DNA of 64,000 nt. It comes from Panopea generosa. Lineage: Eukaryota > Mollusca > Bivalvia > Adapedonta > Hiatellidae. Under the pieces are notes generated by a model. That model ran no database searches. It saw nothing but the letters and a program-made list of their open reading frames with translations, and was not told the DNA's origin. The position numbers were made by a program, and so were the translations under genes. Location of the stretch: contig CM055899.1 of NCBI GenBank assembly GCA_029582155.1, positions 74,084,886 through 74,148,885 of the forward strand. Direction: 5' to 3'. Below are positions 25,401 through 35,537 of the stretch, one piece after another (the stretch's first letter is position 1; every line of letters begins with the position of its first letter).

Positions 25401-26735
25401 TGAAGATACCTTATTTGTGTATTAAAACCGAAGTATTTTTCAAGGCGTTACATTTGGGCCGGGAAAAGAAGCTATGTTTTCGCTACATTTCGTCAAAATC
25501 GCCACCCAGCTAATGCACTGAATGTGTGCATATGTTCACAAGACTAGTTGACGGCCTTTTAGATGAGATAGAGTAAAAAACTTAATGTTTCTAAGCACGA
25601 CATGGTCTGTAAAAGATACCTAAGTTGTGCATTGAAACTCAAGAACTTGCCAAATTGTGACATATTTGCCGGGAAGAGAGGCCAGGCTTTCGCTACATTC
25701 CGTCGAAATCACTGCCCAGCCAATGCACTGAACGTGTGCACATGTTCACAAGACTAGTTAACGGCCTTCTAGATAAGATAGAGTACAATACTTGGTGTTT
25801 CTAAGCAGGAGATGGTCTGTAAAAGATTCCCGCGTTGAGTATTTGGGCCGGGAATAGAAGTCATATTTTCGCTACATTTCGTAAAAATCGCTGCCTAGAC
25901 AATTCACTGAACGTGTGCACATGGTCACAAGTTTAGTTGACGCCCTTCTAAACGAGACAGAGTCCAAAAGTTGGTGTTTCGGATTAGGAGTTGGTCTGTA
26001 GAAGATACCTGAGTTGTGCACTAAAACAAAATAAATTGCGAAGTTGTGACATTTGGGCCGGGAAGAGAAACCATGTTTTCGCTACATTTCGTCAAATGTG
26101 CACATGTTAACTGGACGGCATTCTAGATGAAACAGAGTAAAGAAACTTGGTGTTTCTGATTAGGAGATGGTCTGTAGAAGATACCTTGTTTGTGCATTAA
26201 AGTATTTGCCAAGGCGTGACATTTGGGCCGGGAATAGGAGCCATGTTTTCGCTACATTTCGTCAAAATGGCTGCCCAGCCAATGCACTGAACGTGTACAC
26301 ATGTTCACAAGTCTGGTTGACGGCCTTCTAGATAAGACAGAGTAAAACACTTGTTTTTTTCCTAGCAAGAAATGGTCTGTAGAAGATACGTGAGTTGTGT
26401 ATTGTAACCGAAGTATTTGCTAAGGGTGTCATTTGGGCCTCGAAGAGAAACAATGTTTCCGCTCCAGTTTGTAAAAAGTCACTGCCCAGCAAGTGCACTG
26501 AACGTGTGCACATGTTCAGAAGACACGTTGATAGCCTTCTCAATAAGATAGAGTAAAACACTTGGTGTTTCTGGGCAGGAGATGGTCTGTAGAATATACC
26601 TGAGTTGTACATTGAAACCCAAATATTTGCCAAGAGTTGACATTTGGGCCGGGAAGAGAAGCCATGTTTCCGCTCCAGTTCGTAAAAAATCGCTGCCCAG
26701 CCAATGCACCGAATGTTTGCACATGTTCACTAGAT
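22485..26735. repeat. Satellite array, unit about 205 bp, about 20 copies
   Basis: The landmarks TTTCGTCAAAATCGCTGCCCA, CCAATGCACTGAACGTGTGC, CAAGACTCGTTGACGGCCTT, GAGTTGTGCA and CATTTGGGCCGGGAAGAG recur in fixed order about every 200-210 bases. Right-hand copies (24.8-26.7 kb) are more alike than left-hand ones, and some units are shortened (for example near 25840 and 26090). Every ORF in this span, on both strands, is a shadow of the repeat and has no coding meaning. Confidence 0.93.
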
Positions 26736-26904
26736 AAGAACTCGTCTATTTTGATCACTTTTATTGGTAGGTCACAAAAGTTAGGATCATCTAAAAGTAC
26801 AGTAATTACAAGTTGTATAAATGTTTCTATATTATTCTCTATCTCCCCCAAGTCTTTGGTATGTCTTTACTGAGGTAACAATATGAACTGAAGTAACTAT
26901 ATAA

Positions 26905-27068
26905 CAAGGGCTGATTAATAATGTGCATAATGAAAACATTTAGAATTAACCGTTCTGGTCAAACACTGATTAAGAATGTGTGTAATTAAAAAGATTTAAA
27001 CTATCCTATCAAACACTGATTAAGAATGTATATAATTAACGCGGTTTACACTATCCCATCAAACACTG
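26905..27068. repeat. Short tandem repeat, about 50-58-bp unit, three copies
   Basis: CTGATTAA(T/G)AATGT, then TAAT(G/T)AA and TCAAACACTG recur at about 26910, 26968 and 27018 just downstream of the second gypsy element's integrase end. Confidence 0.6.
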
Positions 27069-27103
27069 GAGATTGAGCCACTAAATAGTATTTACAGCCA
27101 TGA

Positions 27104-27661
27104 TTATTCTGTAGACATATCATAGTCTCCGGAGTTTTGCCAAGCAGGCCGTTTGCAGGTGCGTGTGGATCCCCTGGTGGCAGTGACTGATGGGCATTGT
27201 TGTGGTATCCGAGACACAGGTGTTTGACTTTGTCCTTTAGCTGGAAACGTACATGTAGGTGGATACGGAATCAGAGAAACTGAGAGCCGTCGCAGAGGTG
27301 TACCACATGTGGCTGGCATAGAGTGGGCAGGTGTGCTTGTGTTCTCGTCCAACGTTGGTGGTTCCAGCGTGGTGGCAGATGATGTATGAGCCATGGTTGT
27401 TCGTAAATTGGCCTTAACTGGTAACATAGGACTCTCCGGTGGTACATGAATTGTTGGTGATGGAGCAGGGCTGGGTGGTAAGGCCTGTTCAATGGGAATA
27501 GACTTTGTGGGGTTTTCAGGTGCGTGGTAAGGCCTGAAAGTACCATTCTTCATGTCATCCTCGATACTGATTCCTGGTCTCTGGTGATAGACTGGAACAT
27601 ATTTGCGTAAGAATTTTCTGTTGCGTAGTATCACTCTACCAGAGTCATCAATTCTCACCAC
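27104..27661 (-). pseudogene. Integrase C-terminal region and proline-rich tail of the second gypsy element
   Basis: A 185-codon frame. It starts with [20 protein letters not shown], the end of the integrase C-terminal fold, and continues with a long Pro/Ser/Thr-rich tail ending GDYDMSTE. It is in frame with the integrase core upstream and separated from it by a single stop codon (TAA at 27662-27664 on the minus strand). Confidence 0.8.
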
Positions 27662-28298
27662 ATATTAGTCATGTTGGCGTACCTCAAATAGCATGCCAGT
27701 TTTATCCCATTTTCGAGGGTTGGGTCCAGTCTGGTTTTGGATGCGGACATGGTCGCCAACGATGAGAGGTGGTAGTTGTTTGGTATGTTCAGACCAACGC
27801 TCAGCAGCCCTCATGTGTCTGTTTCTAAGTGCCTCTTCTCTGGAGGCCAAGGTCTCCTGCCAGGTGTTATGTGGTTTATATCGACCAGGGTGGACGGGAA
27901 TGAAATCATTGATATATCTGCCAAATACACACATAACTGGAGATAGTGTAGTGTTCTTGTCTGGGCAATTGCGGTACTGTAATATGGCTTGCTGGAAAGA
28001 GTCAGTGTCAAGTTCGCCAAGTGGTCCAGTGTTGTCGGTTATCAGTCTCTTCGTAGTCTTAACTCCGACCTCAGCACGGCAGTTGCTGTAGGGGAATGCG
28101 ACGGACGATAGGCGATGGTGAACTCCCCAGGTTTTCAAGAATTCACGTGTTTTGACGGCGGTGAACTCGGGGCCCCTATCGGATGAAAGCTCGTCGGGAA
28201 TGCCATATGTTACAAATGATCTGCAAAGACAGTCAATTAGACCAGTGGCGCCACCTGAGGTGTGTTCAACGATGGGCCAGTTGGAGTATCTGTCGACA
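27443..28298 (-). repeat. Left arm of an 855-bp inverted repeat
   Basis: Minus-strand integrase sequence from TGTCGACA (28291-28298) to TACATGAATTGTTGG (starting at 27443). The same sequence occurs on the plus strand at 31239-32093 with a few per cent differences by eye. Confidence 0.9.
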
Positions 28299-28345
28299 AC
28301 CACCAGATAGTTGATTCCTTTGTAATGAAAAATATTTGCGCACAC
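27665..28345 (-). pseudogene. Integrase catalytic core of the second gypsy element
   Basis: A 226-codon frame with the complete D,D,E triad of the rve fold: [10 protein letters not shown] (first Asp), [10 protein letters not shown] (second Asp) and [14 protein letters not shown] (Glu). It continues into the C-terminal fold ([20 protein letters not shown]). It ends at the TAA shared with the tail entry. This is the best preserved domain of the element. Confidence 0.88.
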
Positions 28346-28557
28346 ACATTGGATAGGGTATACTGGTGATTTTGCAGGCTCGGTGGTGCACTTGGTTTAG
28401 ATAGTGCCATTCTGTTGCATTGATTGCAGCTGTTCCTGAGAGTGGTGATTCCAGGCCAGAATACAGATGCCTCGGCTCTTGCAATCATTGATGACACGCC
28501 TTGGTGTGCAGCATGTCGCGCTGTCAGACAGTCTTGTCGGAGTGCGGGTGGAATCAC
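28237..28557 (-). pseudogene. Integrase zinc-binding domain of the second gypsy element
   Basis: Contains ARHAAHQGVSSMIARA, SVFWPGI and CNQCNRM, the HHCC zinc domain pattern (H-x3-H, C-x2-C). It overlaps the core frame at 28237-28345 in a different frame, so a frameshift lies in the overlap. Confidence 0.75.
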
Positions 28558-28746
28558 AACTCAGTCTTTGTAGACTACTACACCATCCACTGTGTACAGG
28601 TAATCACGGAGTTGATGGTTATCACGAAGCGGTTCAGGCAGCTGGTGGTGGAATTCCGGCTTTCCATCTTCAACTATGTTGTCTAAAGTGGACATATTCT
28701 CATCACTGGTAGTTGCAATGCGAACCTTGTCCCAGGTGATGGATTG

Positions 28747-29516
28747 TTATGTGTGCAGGGATGAAGTTGCAGCAAGGTGTACAGTTTCTTCGCTATCATC
28801 CTGGTGTGTCTCTATGCATCGAATGACAGCAAGGAAGGCATGCCGTAGGTCTGAGGGCGATGGTAATATAGACTCAAATGCTTCATTAAGTTGCATATGT
28901 GTAATAGTGGAGATGTCATCTCGTAGATACATCTTGGGAGGGTAACTGTCGCCTGTGGGGTAGCGGAAGACAGTATCGGCAGCCCGATGTTTCACTCCGG
29001 GTACGTAGGTCATGCGGAATCTGTACCGGAGCGATTTTTTCTTTCTTCAGTTTCGAAGTCGTGTGTTCGATATATCATCGAATGACCGGTCTCCGAATAA
29101 TTTAAGGAGTGGTCCACGGCTATAATGAGCTTCTCGCATCCTAGAACGAAGTAATGGGCCTTGTCCAGGGCATCGGCAACTGCTAGGGCTTTCCCCTCAA
29201 CTGGAGCATAACGGGATTCAGCACTGTGTGTGAAGTGGCTACCAACAAGTGATATTTCTCCAACTGTTGGGCAACAGAACAGCTCAGTCTTAGGGCAGCT
29301 ACAGTGTTTTTGAAAGAGCCAGAATCCTATCCCGACTTTAGACCAATCTGTGGCAAGGCATGTCGGTTTGGACTTGTCGAAAATCCGTACACCCTCTTCT
29401 ATCTCGCTCACAATCACTCGCTTCGATTCCGCCAGTAGCTCGTCGAGGTTTTCATTCCAATGGAAGGTTGTGCCTGACTTAAGGATGTCACGGAAGGGAA
29501 GCATTCGGTCAGTCAT
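28747..29516 (-). pseudogene. RT connection and RNase H of the second gypsy element
   Basis: Two abutting frames. 29516-29010 starts MTDRMLPFRDILKSGTTFHW (RT thumb/connection), then shows CLATDWSKVGIGFWLFQK (first RNase H Asp), EGKALAVADALDKA (Glu) and IAVDHSLN (Asp). 29013-28747 continues with TYVPGVKHRAADTVFRYP, the usual end of the RNase H region. The change of frame falls at about 29010. Confidence 0.85.
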
Positions 29517-29579
29517 GCTGAAGGCATATGAAACCTGGTTGATGAGCCCAAACCAGGATCGAATGTCCGTTATGTTTCT

Positions 29580-30234
29580 TGGTTATGGGAAATCAATGAT
29601 TGCATTGAGAAACTTTCTGCAAGGTCTTACACTGTCTCCATTGATTTCGAAGCCTGCACATTCCACTGTTTCCTGTCCAAAGATGAACTTCTCAGGATTG
29701 AGGGTTATGCCATTCTTACCACATATGTCCAGCCAGTTGCATGCCTGGAAGAAGCTTTCCTCCAGACTGTTGGACCAGAGGAGTGTGTCATCGATGCACT
29801 TAGTCTTGTTTGGGACCTCTGCGCAAATCTCATCAAACCGTCGAGACTAGCCATCGCCCGACGCAATGTAGCCCTGTGGTGCGGTGCAGTAACGGTATCT
29901 TCCCCAGGGGGTGATAAAGGTGGTAAGATGCCTATCTTCTTTTCTGAGAGGGACACTGTGATAGCCGTTCCATGCATCAAAAACAGACTTATTGTCCCCT
30001 GTGGCACTGATCTTACTTGATGGAATGGTGACTGCGTGTGATGTGTCTCACGTGTGCGTTCAGAGGTTGCAAGTTTACGGTGAGCCTCGGTTTGCCATTT
30101 TTCTTGGCACAAACGACCATGCGATGGCACCATTTCACTGGTTCGCCAACCGGTACTGGTTCGATCACTACTAATCTGACATCTCTATCTAGTCCCGCCT
30201 TGATATCGTCTCGCCAATGAATAGGTACTGGCAC
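29580..30234 (-). pseudogene. Reverse transcriptase of the second gypsy element, frameshifted
   Basis: 30234-30013 encodes PIHWRDDIKAGLDRDV, EPVPVGEPVKWCHRMVV and KKNGKPRLTVNLQPLNAHV, the RT fingers. The palm follows in other frames: THHTQSPFHQVRSVP near 30030, and the catalytic box as KCIDDT around 29790-29810. At least two frame changes separate these segments. Confidence 0.8.
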
Positions 30235-30825
30235 AGGAGTGTATCGCTACAGGTGCGGCAGAAGAGTCCACCAGAAGTTGAAGTGGGGAATCCTCCATCA
30301 TAGGTAATGGCTGATGTTCACACGTGTTGAATGTGCTAGACTGGTAGTGGTTGAGTAGATATTGTCGGAGTGCCTCACGGTTGTTCTCATTTGCAGGGAA
30401 TTGCAGCTTTGTAGGAGGAGATGGTGGTATCTGGCGGCATGGGCAGTTGCATTCAGTGGGTAGTCCATTGTCATTGCTATCACTAGCAGGTGGACCATTG
30501 TTCAAGGTGTGGATTGTCTTGTTGCCGTTAGTATCACCAATCGTTGGAAATGTGTCCGTAATCATTTGAAGGCAGACACAGGCCTCCCTGCTGATGTAGA
30601 CTTGTCTGTGTTGTCGGTAACATAGGTTATCTGACGGGTCTCGATCATGTTGCCCTGTTTGTCTTTGCCGGCGAATCGAAGTATGATTACACTTAAAATG
30701 GTTATCCCTTTGTTGTTGGCAGCATGCATCTTTAATGTAACGGGGATTAGGTCGCTCTTCTTCATTCCGAGTCGATAGACGAACTTGATGCCAGCTAGAT
30801 AACTCTGGCAAGCGGTGTCGGCCAT
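30185..30825 (-). pseudogene. Retropepsin and spacer of the second gypsy element
   Basis: 30825-30562 encodes ADTACQSYLAG, where the active-site DTG reads DTA, then YRLGMKKSDLIPVTLKMHAA and a flap-like segment. After a frame change the overlapping frame (to 30185) has CNCPCRQIPPSPPTKLQFPA and FNTCEHQPLPMM, the spacer between protease and RT. The Gly-to-Ala change in the catalytic triplet and the frame break indicate an inactive protease. Confidence 0.75.
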
Positions 30826-30879
30826 GCAGGGAAGGATGAATGTCTTAGGTGTAGAGATGAGATGGAAGCTGAGTGATTC

Positions 30880-31238
30880 CTAATCCTCGCGATGGACTCC
30901 CACAGTCAGGTTGACATATGGCTGTGGTTTGGAGGGACGCTTCACCCAAGTATCAGACAGCTGGCTATATAGGTGATGGTCAAGAGTAATAGCCTTACTA
31001 CCGCGGTGCTGACTAAGGTTGTTGATAGCGCAGAGGGAGTCGAACACGGCACCTTCATTTTCAGCAGACGATTTTGCCGTAGGTTCAAATTTGGTTTTAT
31101 TCCTACACATATTGTCAAAGTGGTGGATTCCACAATGTTTACATGTATGACCATAAGCTGCACACTCTTTTTTTCTAATATGTTGGGACGAGCGAATCCC
31201 GTGTCCTTTCTTTCCACAGTAAGAACACGATTCGTGTT
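30880..31238 (-). pseudogene. Gag zinc-knuckle region of the second gypsy element (5' truncated by the inversion)
   Basis: The minus-strand frame contains CSYCGKKGHGIRSSQHI and CAAYGHTCKHCGIHHFDNMC, a double zinc-knuckle module of invertebrate gypsy gag. The first 15 or so codons of the open frame (31275 to about 31238) are antisense to integrase and not gag, which places the fusion point exactly. Confidence 0.8.
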
Positions 31239-32105
31239 TGTCGACAGATATTCCAATTGGCCCATCGTTGAACAAACCTCAGGTGGCGCCACTGGTCTAA
31301 TTGACTGTCTTCGCAGATCATTTGTAACATATGGCATTCCCGACGAGCTTTCATCCGATGGGGCCCCGAGTTCACCGCCGTCAAAACACGTGAATTCTTG
31401 AAAACCTGGGGAGTTCACCATCGCCTATCATCCGTCGCATTTCCCCACAGCAACTGCCGTGCTGAGGTCGGAGTTAAGACTACGAAGAGACTGATAACCG
31501 ACAACACTGGACCACTTGGCGAACTTGACACTGACTCTTTCCAGCGAGCCATATTACAGTACCGCAATTGCCCAGACAAGGACACTACACTATCTCCAGC
31601 TATTTGTGTCTTTGGCAGATCTATCAAAGATTTTATTCCCGTCCTACCTGGTCGATATAAACCACATAACACCTGGCAGGAGACCTTGGCCGCCGGAGAA
31701 GAGGCACTTAGAAACAGACACATGAGGGCTGCTGAGCGTTGGTCTGAACATACCAAACAACTACCACCTCTCATTGTTGGCGACCATGTCCGCATCCAAA
31801 ACCAGACTAGACCCAACCGTCGAAAATGGGATAAAACTGGCAAGATAATTGAGGTACGCCAACATGACCAATATGTGGTGAGAATTGACGGCTCTGGTAG
31901 AGTGACACTACGCAACAGAAAATTCTTACGCAAATATGTTCCAGTCTATCCCCAGAGACCACGAATCAGTATCGAGGATGACATGAAGAATGGTACTTTC
32001 AGGCCTTACCACGCACCTGAAAGTCCCACAAAATCCATTCCCATCGAACAGGTCTTACCACTTAGCCCTGCTCCATCGCCAACAATTCATGTAAAAATTA
32101 ATTAA
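31239..32105 (+). pseudogene. Inverted partial copy of the second element's integrase
   Basis: The plus strand encodes the same integrase as 28298-27443: [20 protein letters not shown] at the start, then a small indel around 31360-31370 that destroys the frame at the second catalytic Asp. An open frame from 31398 follows ([20 protein letters not shown], the Glu in [14 protein letters not shown]) and runs through the former stop position to a stop at 32103-32105. Homology ends at 32093. It also serves as the right arm of the 855-bp inverted repeat. Confidence 0.9.
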
Positions 32106-32660
32106 AGCAATCATGCTGATTAACAAATAATAGATTATGGTGTATCATATTAAGCATATGCAGATAGAAATTGTGGGACTTCAATGTTTAGCATTCATTC
32201 TCATGAATTTATAGTAATGCAATGACGTTGATGCTTATGAATGTGATGATAACGATAACTTGTTCGTCCGATAGTCGCTTCATAAATTAGACATTTTGAA
32301 TACTTCCTGTTTTGAACTTGATATTTCTGTCATAACAAAATCATTTTATCTGTTTATCAATAGCACGTTTGTTAAAAATATTGTGTATTGAAAGCAAAGA
32401 TAAATCAATTAATGTAAGTTTTATATAAGATGAAAGTGGTGGTTTTATTTCATGTAGATAAATGTGTAAGAATATTTAGTTTGAAACTGTGAGTCAGTTC
32501 TCCGTGATTATTTCAAAATCTTGTACGATAGCAAGGAATTATATCCTTGATGATAGTATCTTACTGTGTAAGTCTTGTCAAATCAAGTGAAATGTAAATA
32601 AATTATATATTTATTTTTATTAATATATGTCTTATAAAATCGTGATCTTAAAGCAGGGGT
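32106..32660. other. AT-rich non-coding stretch
   Basis: No gene, repeat array or transposon is recognised between the inverted integrase copy and the next SINE. Confidence 0.4.
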
Positions 32661-32890
32661 GGGTCCTCCTTGGCTGAGTGGTCTAAGGCGCCGTCTCAAG
32701 ATCACTTACATCTCACCACTAAGGTTGTAGGTTCGAGTCTTGCTCACTCCAGAAATTTTGTGAGAACATTTCCAGTTACTTGCGGTGGTTCTACTCAGTC
32801 TGAGGTCTTCCGCCACCAGTAAAACTGGATATATGCCATATATAACCTGAAATGTGTTGAAAATGGTGTTAAACCCCATTTGAAAAAAAA
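32661..32890 (+). repeat. SINE with tRNA-Leu-like head, family B (complete copy)
   Basis: The head GGCTGAGTGGTCTAAGGCG followed by GGTTGTAGGTTCGAGTC resembles tRNA-Leu (A-box and B-box intact). A central core CCAGTTACTTGCGG...TTCTACTCAG follows, then a 3' part AACCTGAAATGTGTTGAAAA and TGGTGTTAAACCCC, ending in A-rich sequence. Truncated relatives with the same core and tail lie at about 39350, 41798, 45940 and 48615, all in the same orientation. Confidence 0.8.
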
Positions 32891-32894
32891 TTAA

Positions 32895-33080
32895 ATCACG
32901 GCGATAGTGCAATGGATAGAGTAGTTAAGTGTTTGCCTCTCGCTGTAGAAGTTTCGTGTCTGATTCCAAGCATGACTCGATGCCTCTTAAAATGCTACTC
33001 AGTACTGGATCTACACAGAGAGTGGACTAGACAGTGGTTTGTATAAGCTCTGAGCTTTCGAGCTAAAATAATTAAGTATA
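32895..33080 (+). repeat. tRNA-derived SINE, family A
   Basis: Begins right after the A-rich end of the family B copy. GATAGTGCAATGGATAGAGTAG is the tRNA-like A-box region, and GTGTCTGATTCC a decayed B-box. The 3' part TATAAGCTCTGAGCTTTCGAGCTAAAAT is shared with the copies at 48.2 and 62.1 kb. Confidence 0.65.
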
Positions 33081-33299
33081 AACTAAGTATAAATGACATA
33101 ATTAGTGACATCATAAAAGTTTTATCAATATTATTCTAACAAACCTAGTACATAATTGTTTATTTTTTTATGTAAAAGCCTTTTCCTTAAATATTTGGCA
33201 ACAATACGATAGAATCTGTAAACATTTACAAATACTACCCATGAAAAAAACAACTTTACATACACTAGTGCATGTTCAGAATGCAGCAAACCAACTTGT

Positions 33300-34045
33300 G
33301 ACTCTACATGCTCCTCCACTCTTGTGTGAGTGCTGCACAGAGTTCAGGCACTGAACGCTGCGGCTGAGTGTGGCTGTGAACAAATTTACCTAACTCATCC
33401 CATAGATAATCAATTGGCAATAAATCTGTCCTGAAACATCGTGGGCCAATCAAGAACTTGCACTCCATTGACCTGAAGGAAATTCATGTAAGACCTTGCC
33501 ATGCGTTGTTGAAGAACCATTATCCAGTAAGTTACGCTGCATGAATGGAATGACAACAGTCTGCAAAACATCATTCACATACGAGGCAGCAGTGACATTA
33601 CGATACAGTATAACGAGTGGTATCTTCTGAAATCTGATAATCCACCCCCACTCCCCCCCAATAAATGTGAACACTGCTGCGATTTACCTCCTGTATAAAG
33701 AATCTAGCATACCTCTCACCCCATTCTCCGCCATACACATCGTCTCCCATCAGTGTTACTTCTTAAAAAAGGAAAATGAAGCAAAAAAACAATTGTGAGC
33801 ACTCACCCATGTGTGCCTAGGGCTTCGATAAACCATTTTGTCACTGGGATGAACCTGTCACGTAAGACGAATGGTGCATTCTTGTCTCAGGGTGGTAACT
33901 CGAGGACTGTCTGCATGTGGCCGGACATGACGAGCTCCTGTCACTTGTACATATATCCACAAACGTTGAATAGTACACACTTTGCAGTTTAAACGTCTCT
34001 TAACTTCTTGTTTTGCTGTTCCCGCTCGTAGCATACCCAAGGCCT
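33300..34045 (-). pseudogene. Tc1-like (DDE) transposase relic
   Basis: On the minus strand, 34040-33858 reads LGMLRAGTAKQEVKRRLN, CTIQRLWIYVQVTGARHVRP and PRVTTLRQECTIRL, the paired helix-turn-helix DNA-binding region of Tc1 transposases. After stops and frame changes, 33674-33450 and the following frame carry YRNVTAASYVNDVLQTVVIP, VQVLDWP, YLWDELGKFVHSH and LCAALTQEWRSM, the C-terminal catalytic half. The catalytic 'D..NARPH' block is replaced by DNGSSTTHG. Inverted terminal repeats were not identified. The copy is clearly dead. Confidence 0.8.
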
Positions 34046-34049
34046 AATT

Positions 34050-35475
34050 TTACTCTGCATTGTCTAGTCTTGGCATTTCACATAGCACAATATCCCTTCA
34101 ATCAATGTTTCTTTTTTCCAATGACTGGTATGCCAATGACATGAATAAACCAACTTTCGATTGAAAAAATTTAACTCATCAATTTGCATACATGTGCAAA
34201 TGATGAAATTTTGTCATAATGGCTATAGCATTCATACAGTTCAGTAATTTATTGATATAAACACATTTTATGGATGGCGATTCATGCTGTAACAAAACAG
34301 ATTATTTGGATTATAAAAAACATGTATGAGATTGAAAAAAATAATTCTAGAAGCAGGCATTTCTGTTGTGGTTCAGTGTATTTTGTCAGGATTTTGTACT
34401 TCATAATTAAGCTATATATGTACAATAGAATGAATGTATGCACATGCCTCAATAATTAACAATATCTTATCTGTTTACTAAAAAACAAGGTTTTATGTAA
34501 GGAAATGCCTATATACCTTACTATAATATGACGTCTGTTTTGTTATTTTGGTGCCGTTTATTTGGGTGATTGAAGGGCATTTAAAAAGAACTTTAAAAAT
34601 TACATTTATTACATTGATTTTCACTTTTAAACAAAAATAAATGCTTAATGAAAAATATTATTTAACGTTATGTGAGAAATGCTATGGAATGGTGGTACAG
34701 TTGTACCATTATGGTTCATCTCCCTGACCTGTTTAGGTGTATGTGCGTGTGTCTGTCCATCCAATCTTGTCTGGGCTATAAGTTTTTAATGCACAAAAGT
34801 TCACCATAATGAAATATTGTCGTGCCCAAGACACAGCTCTAGCTCAGATGTCAAGGTCAAACAAAATATTTTGTCTGCTCCATATCTTGTAAATCACCTG
34901 ACAGATTTTGAAATAACATGGCACAAATGATCATCATAATCAGGCAATGGTTGTGAGCAAGACCCAGATCCATATCGAAAAGGTCAAGGTCAAAGTGACT
35001 TAAAGGTTCAAAGTCAGAAATAGGTACAAAAGTTTGTGCTTGCTTCATATCTTGTAATGTGCAACAAATGTTCACCATAATGAGATTGATTACGTTATAG
35101 CCATTGGGCATCTAGTTTCAATACAAACATTCATACAAATTGTAACTTTAAAATTTGATATGGAAAAGTGTCCATTCAATATTTTTTATATCATTTTATT
35201 TATTTATCAGTTGGAGATAAATGCAAATTTTCAATTCAAGCAATGCCACATGTTTTCAGAAATCAACTTTACATTAATATAAACAGTACAATACTGTACA
35301 TGGAGTGAAAATGCATGCAATAAATTTGTACCACAGGATAGAAAAAACATGAAATGGTTTCCGCGTTGCACATAATGGTAAACAACAAGATTTAAAGGAT
35401 TGTACGGTGTTACTAGAGCATGTCTATTAAGAGTCAATGGTTTATATATAAAAGCAACTACCTCTCATCTTTCAG
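34050..35475. other. Region upstream of VPS37; intergenic sequence, dispersed repeat and possible 5' end
   Basis: No supported coding exon. From about 34740 to 35110 there is a dispersed repeat with an internal duplication (ATATCTTGTAA, GTTCACCATAATGA and CAAGGTCAAA words occur twice). The non-coding first exon and promoter of VPS37 may lie here but are not recognisable. Confidence 0.4.
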
Positions 35476-35537
35476 ATCTACTTGTGGTCCAAACCTAAAA
35501 ACTGTAATGTACACAGGTTTGTGCATTTGTGAAAAAT

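Larger units (their letters stand above)
27104..31238 (-). mobile_element. Second Ty3/gypsy-type element, defective, no LTRs seen
   Basis: On the minus strand the order is gag zinc knuckles (about 31225-30880), protease (30825-30562), RT (about 30234-29580), RNase H (29516-28747), integrase zinc domain (28557-28237), integrase core (28345-27665) and a proline-rich integrase tail (27661-27104). The protein is clearly a different gypsy lineage from the 12.7-17.7-kb element. Several frame changes separate the domains. No LTR pair, primer site or polypurine tract was found at either end. The gag side is cut off at 31239 by an inverted copy of the element's own integrase segment. Confidence 0.88.

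Noticed and set aside
22495-26873. About 20 ORFs of 60-120 codons on both strands
   Set aside because: All are shadows of the 205-bp satellite; similar peptides recur only because the DNA unit recurs.
27693-28091. 132-codon plus-strand ORF and similar ones opposite gypsy genes
   Set aside because: Antisense shadows of the well-supported minus-strand integrase and RNase H.
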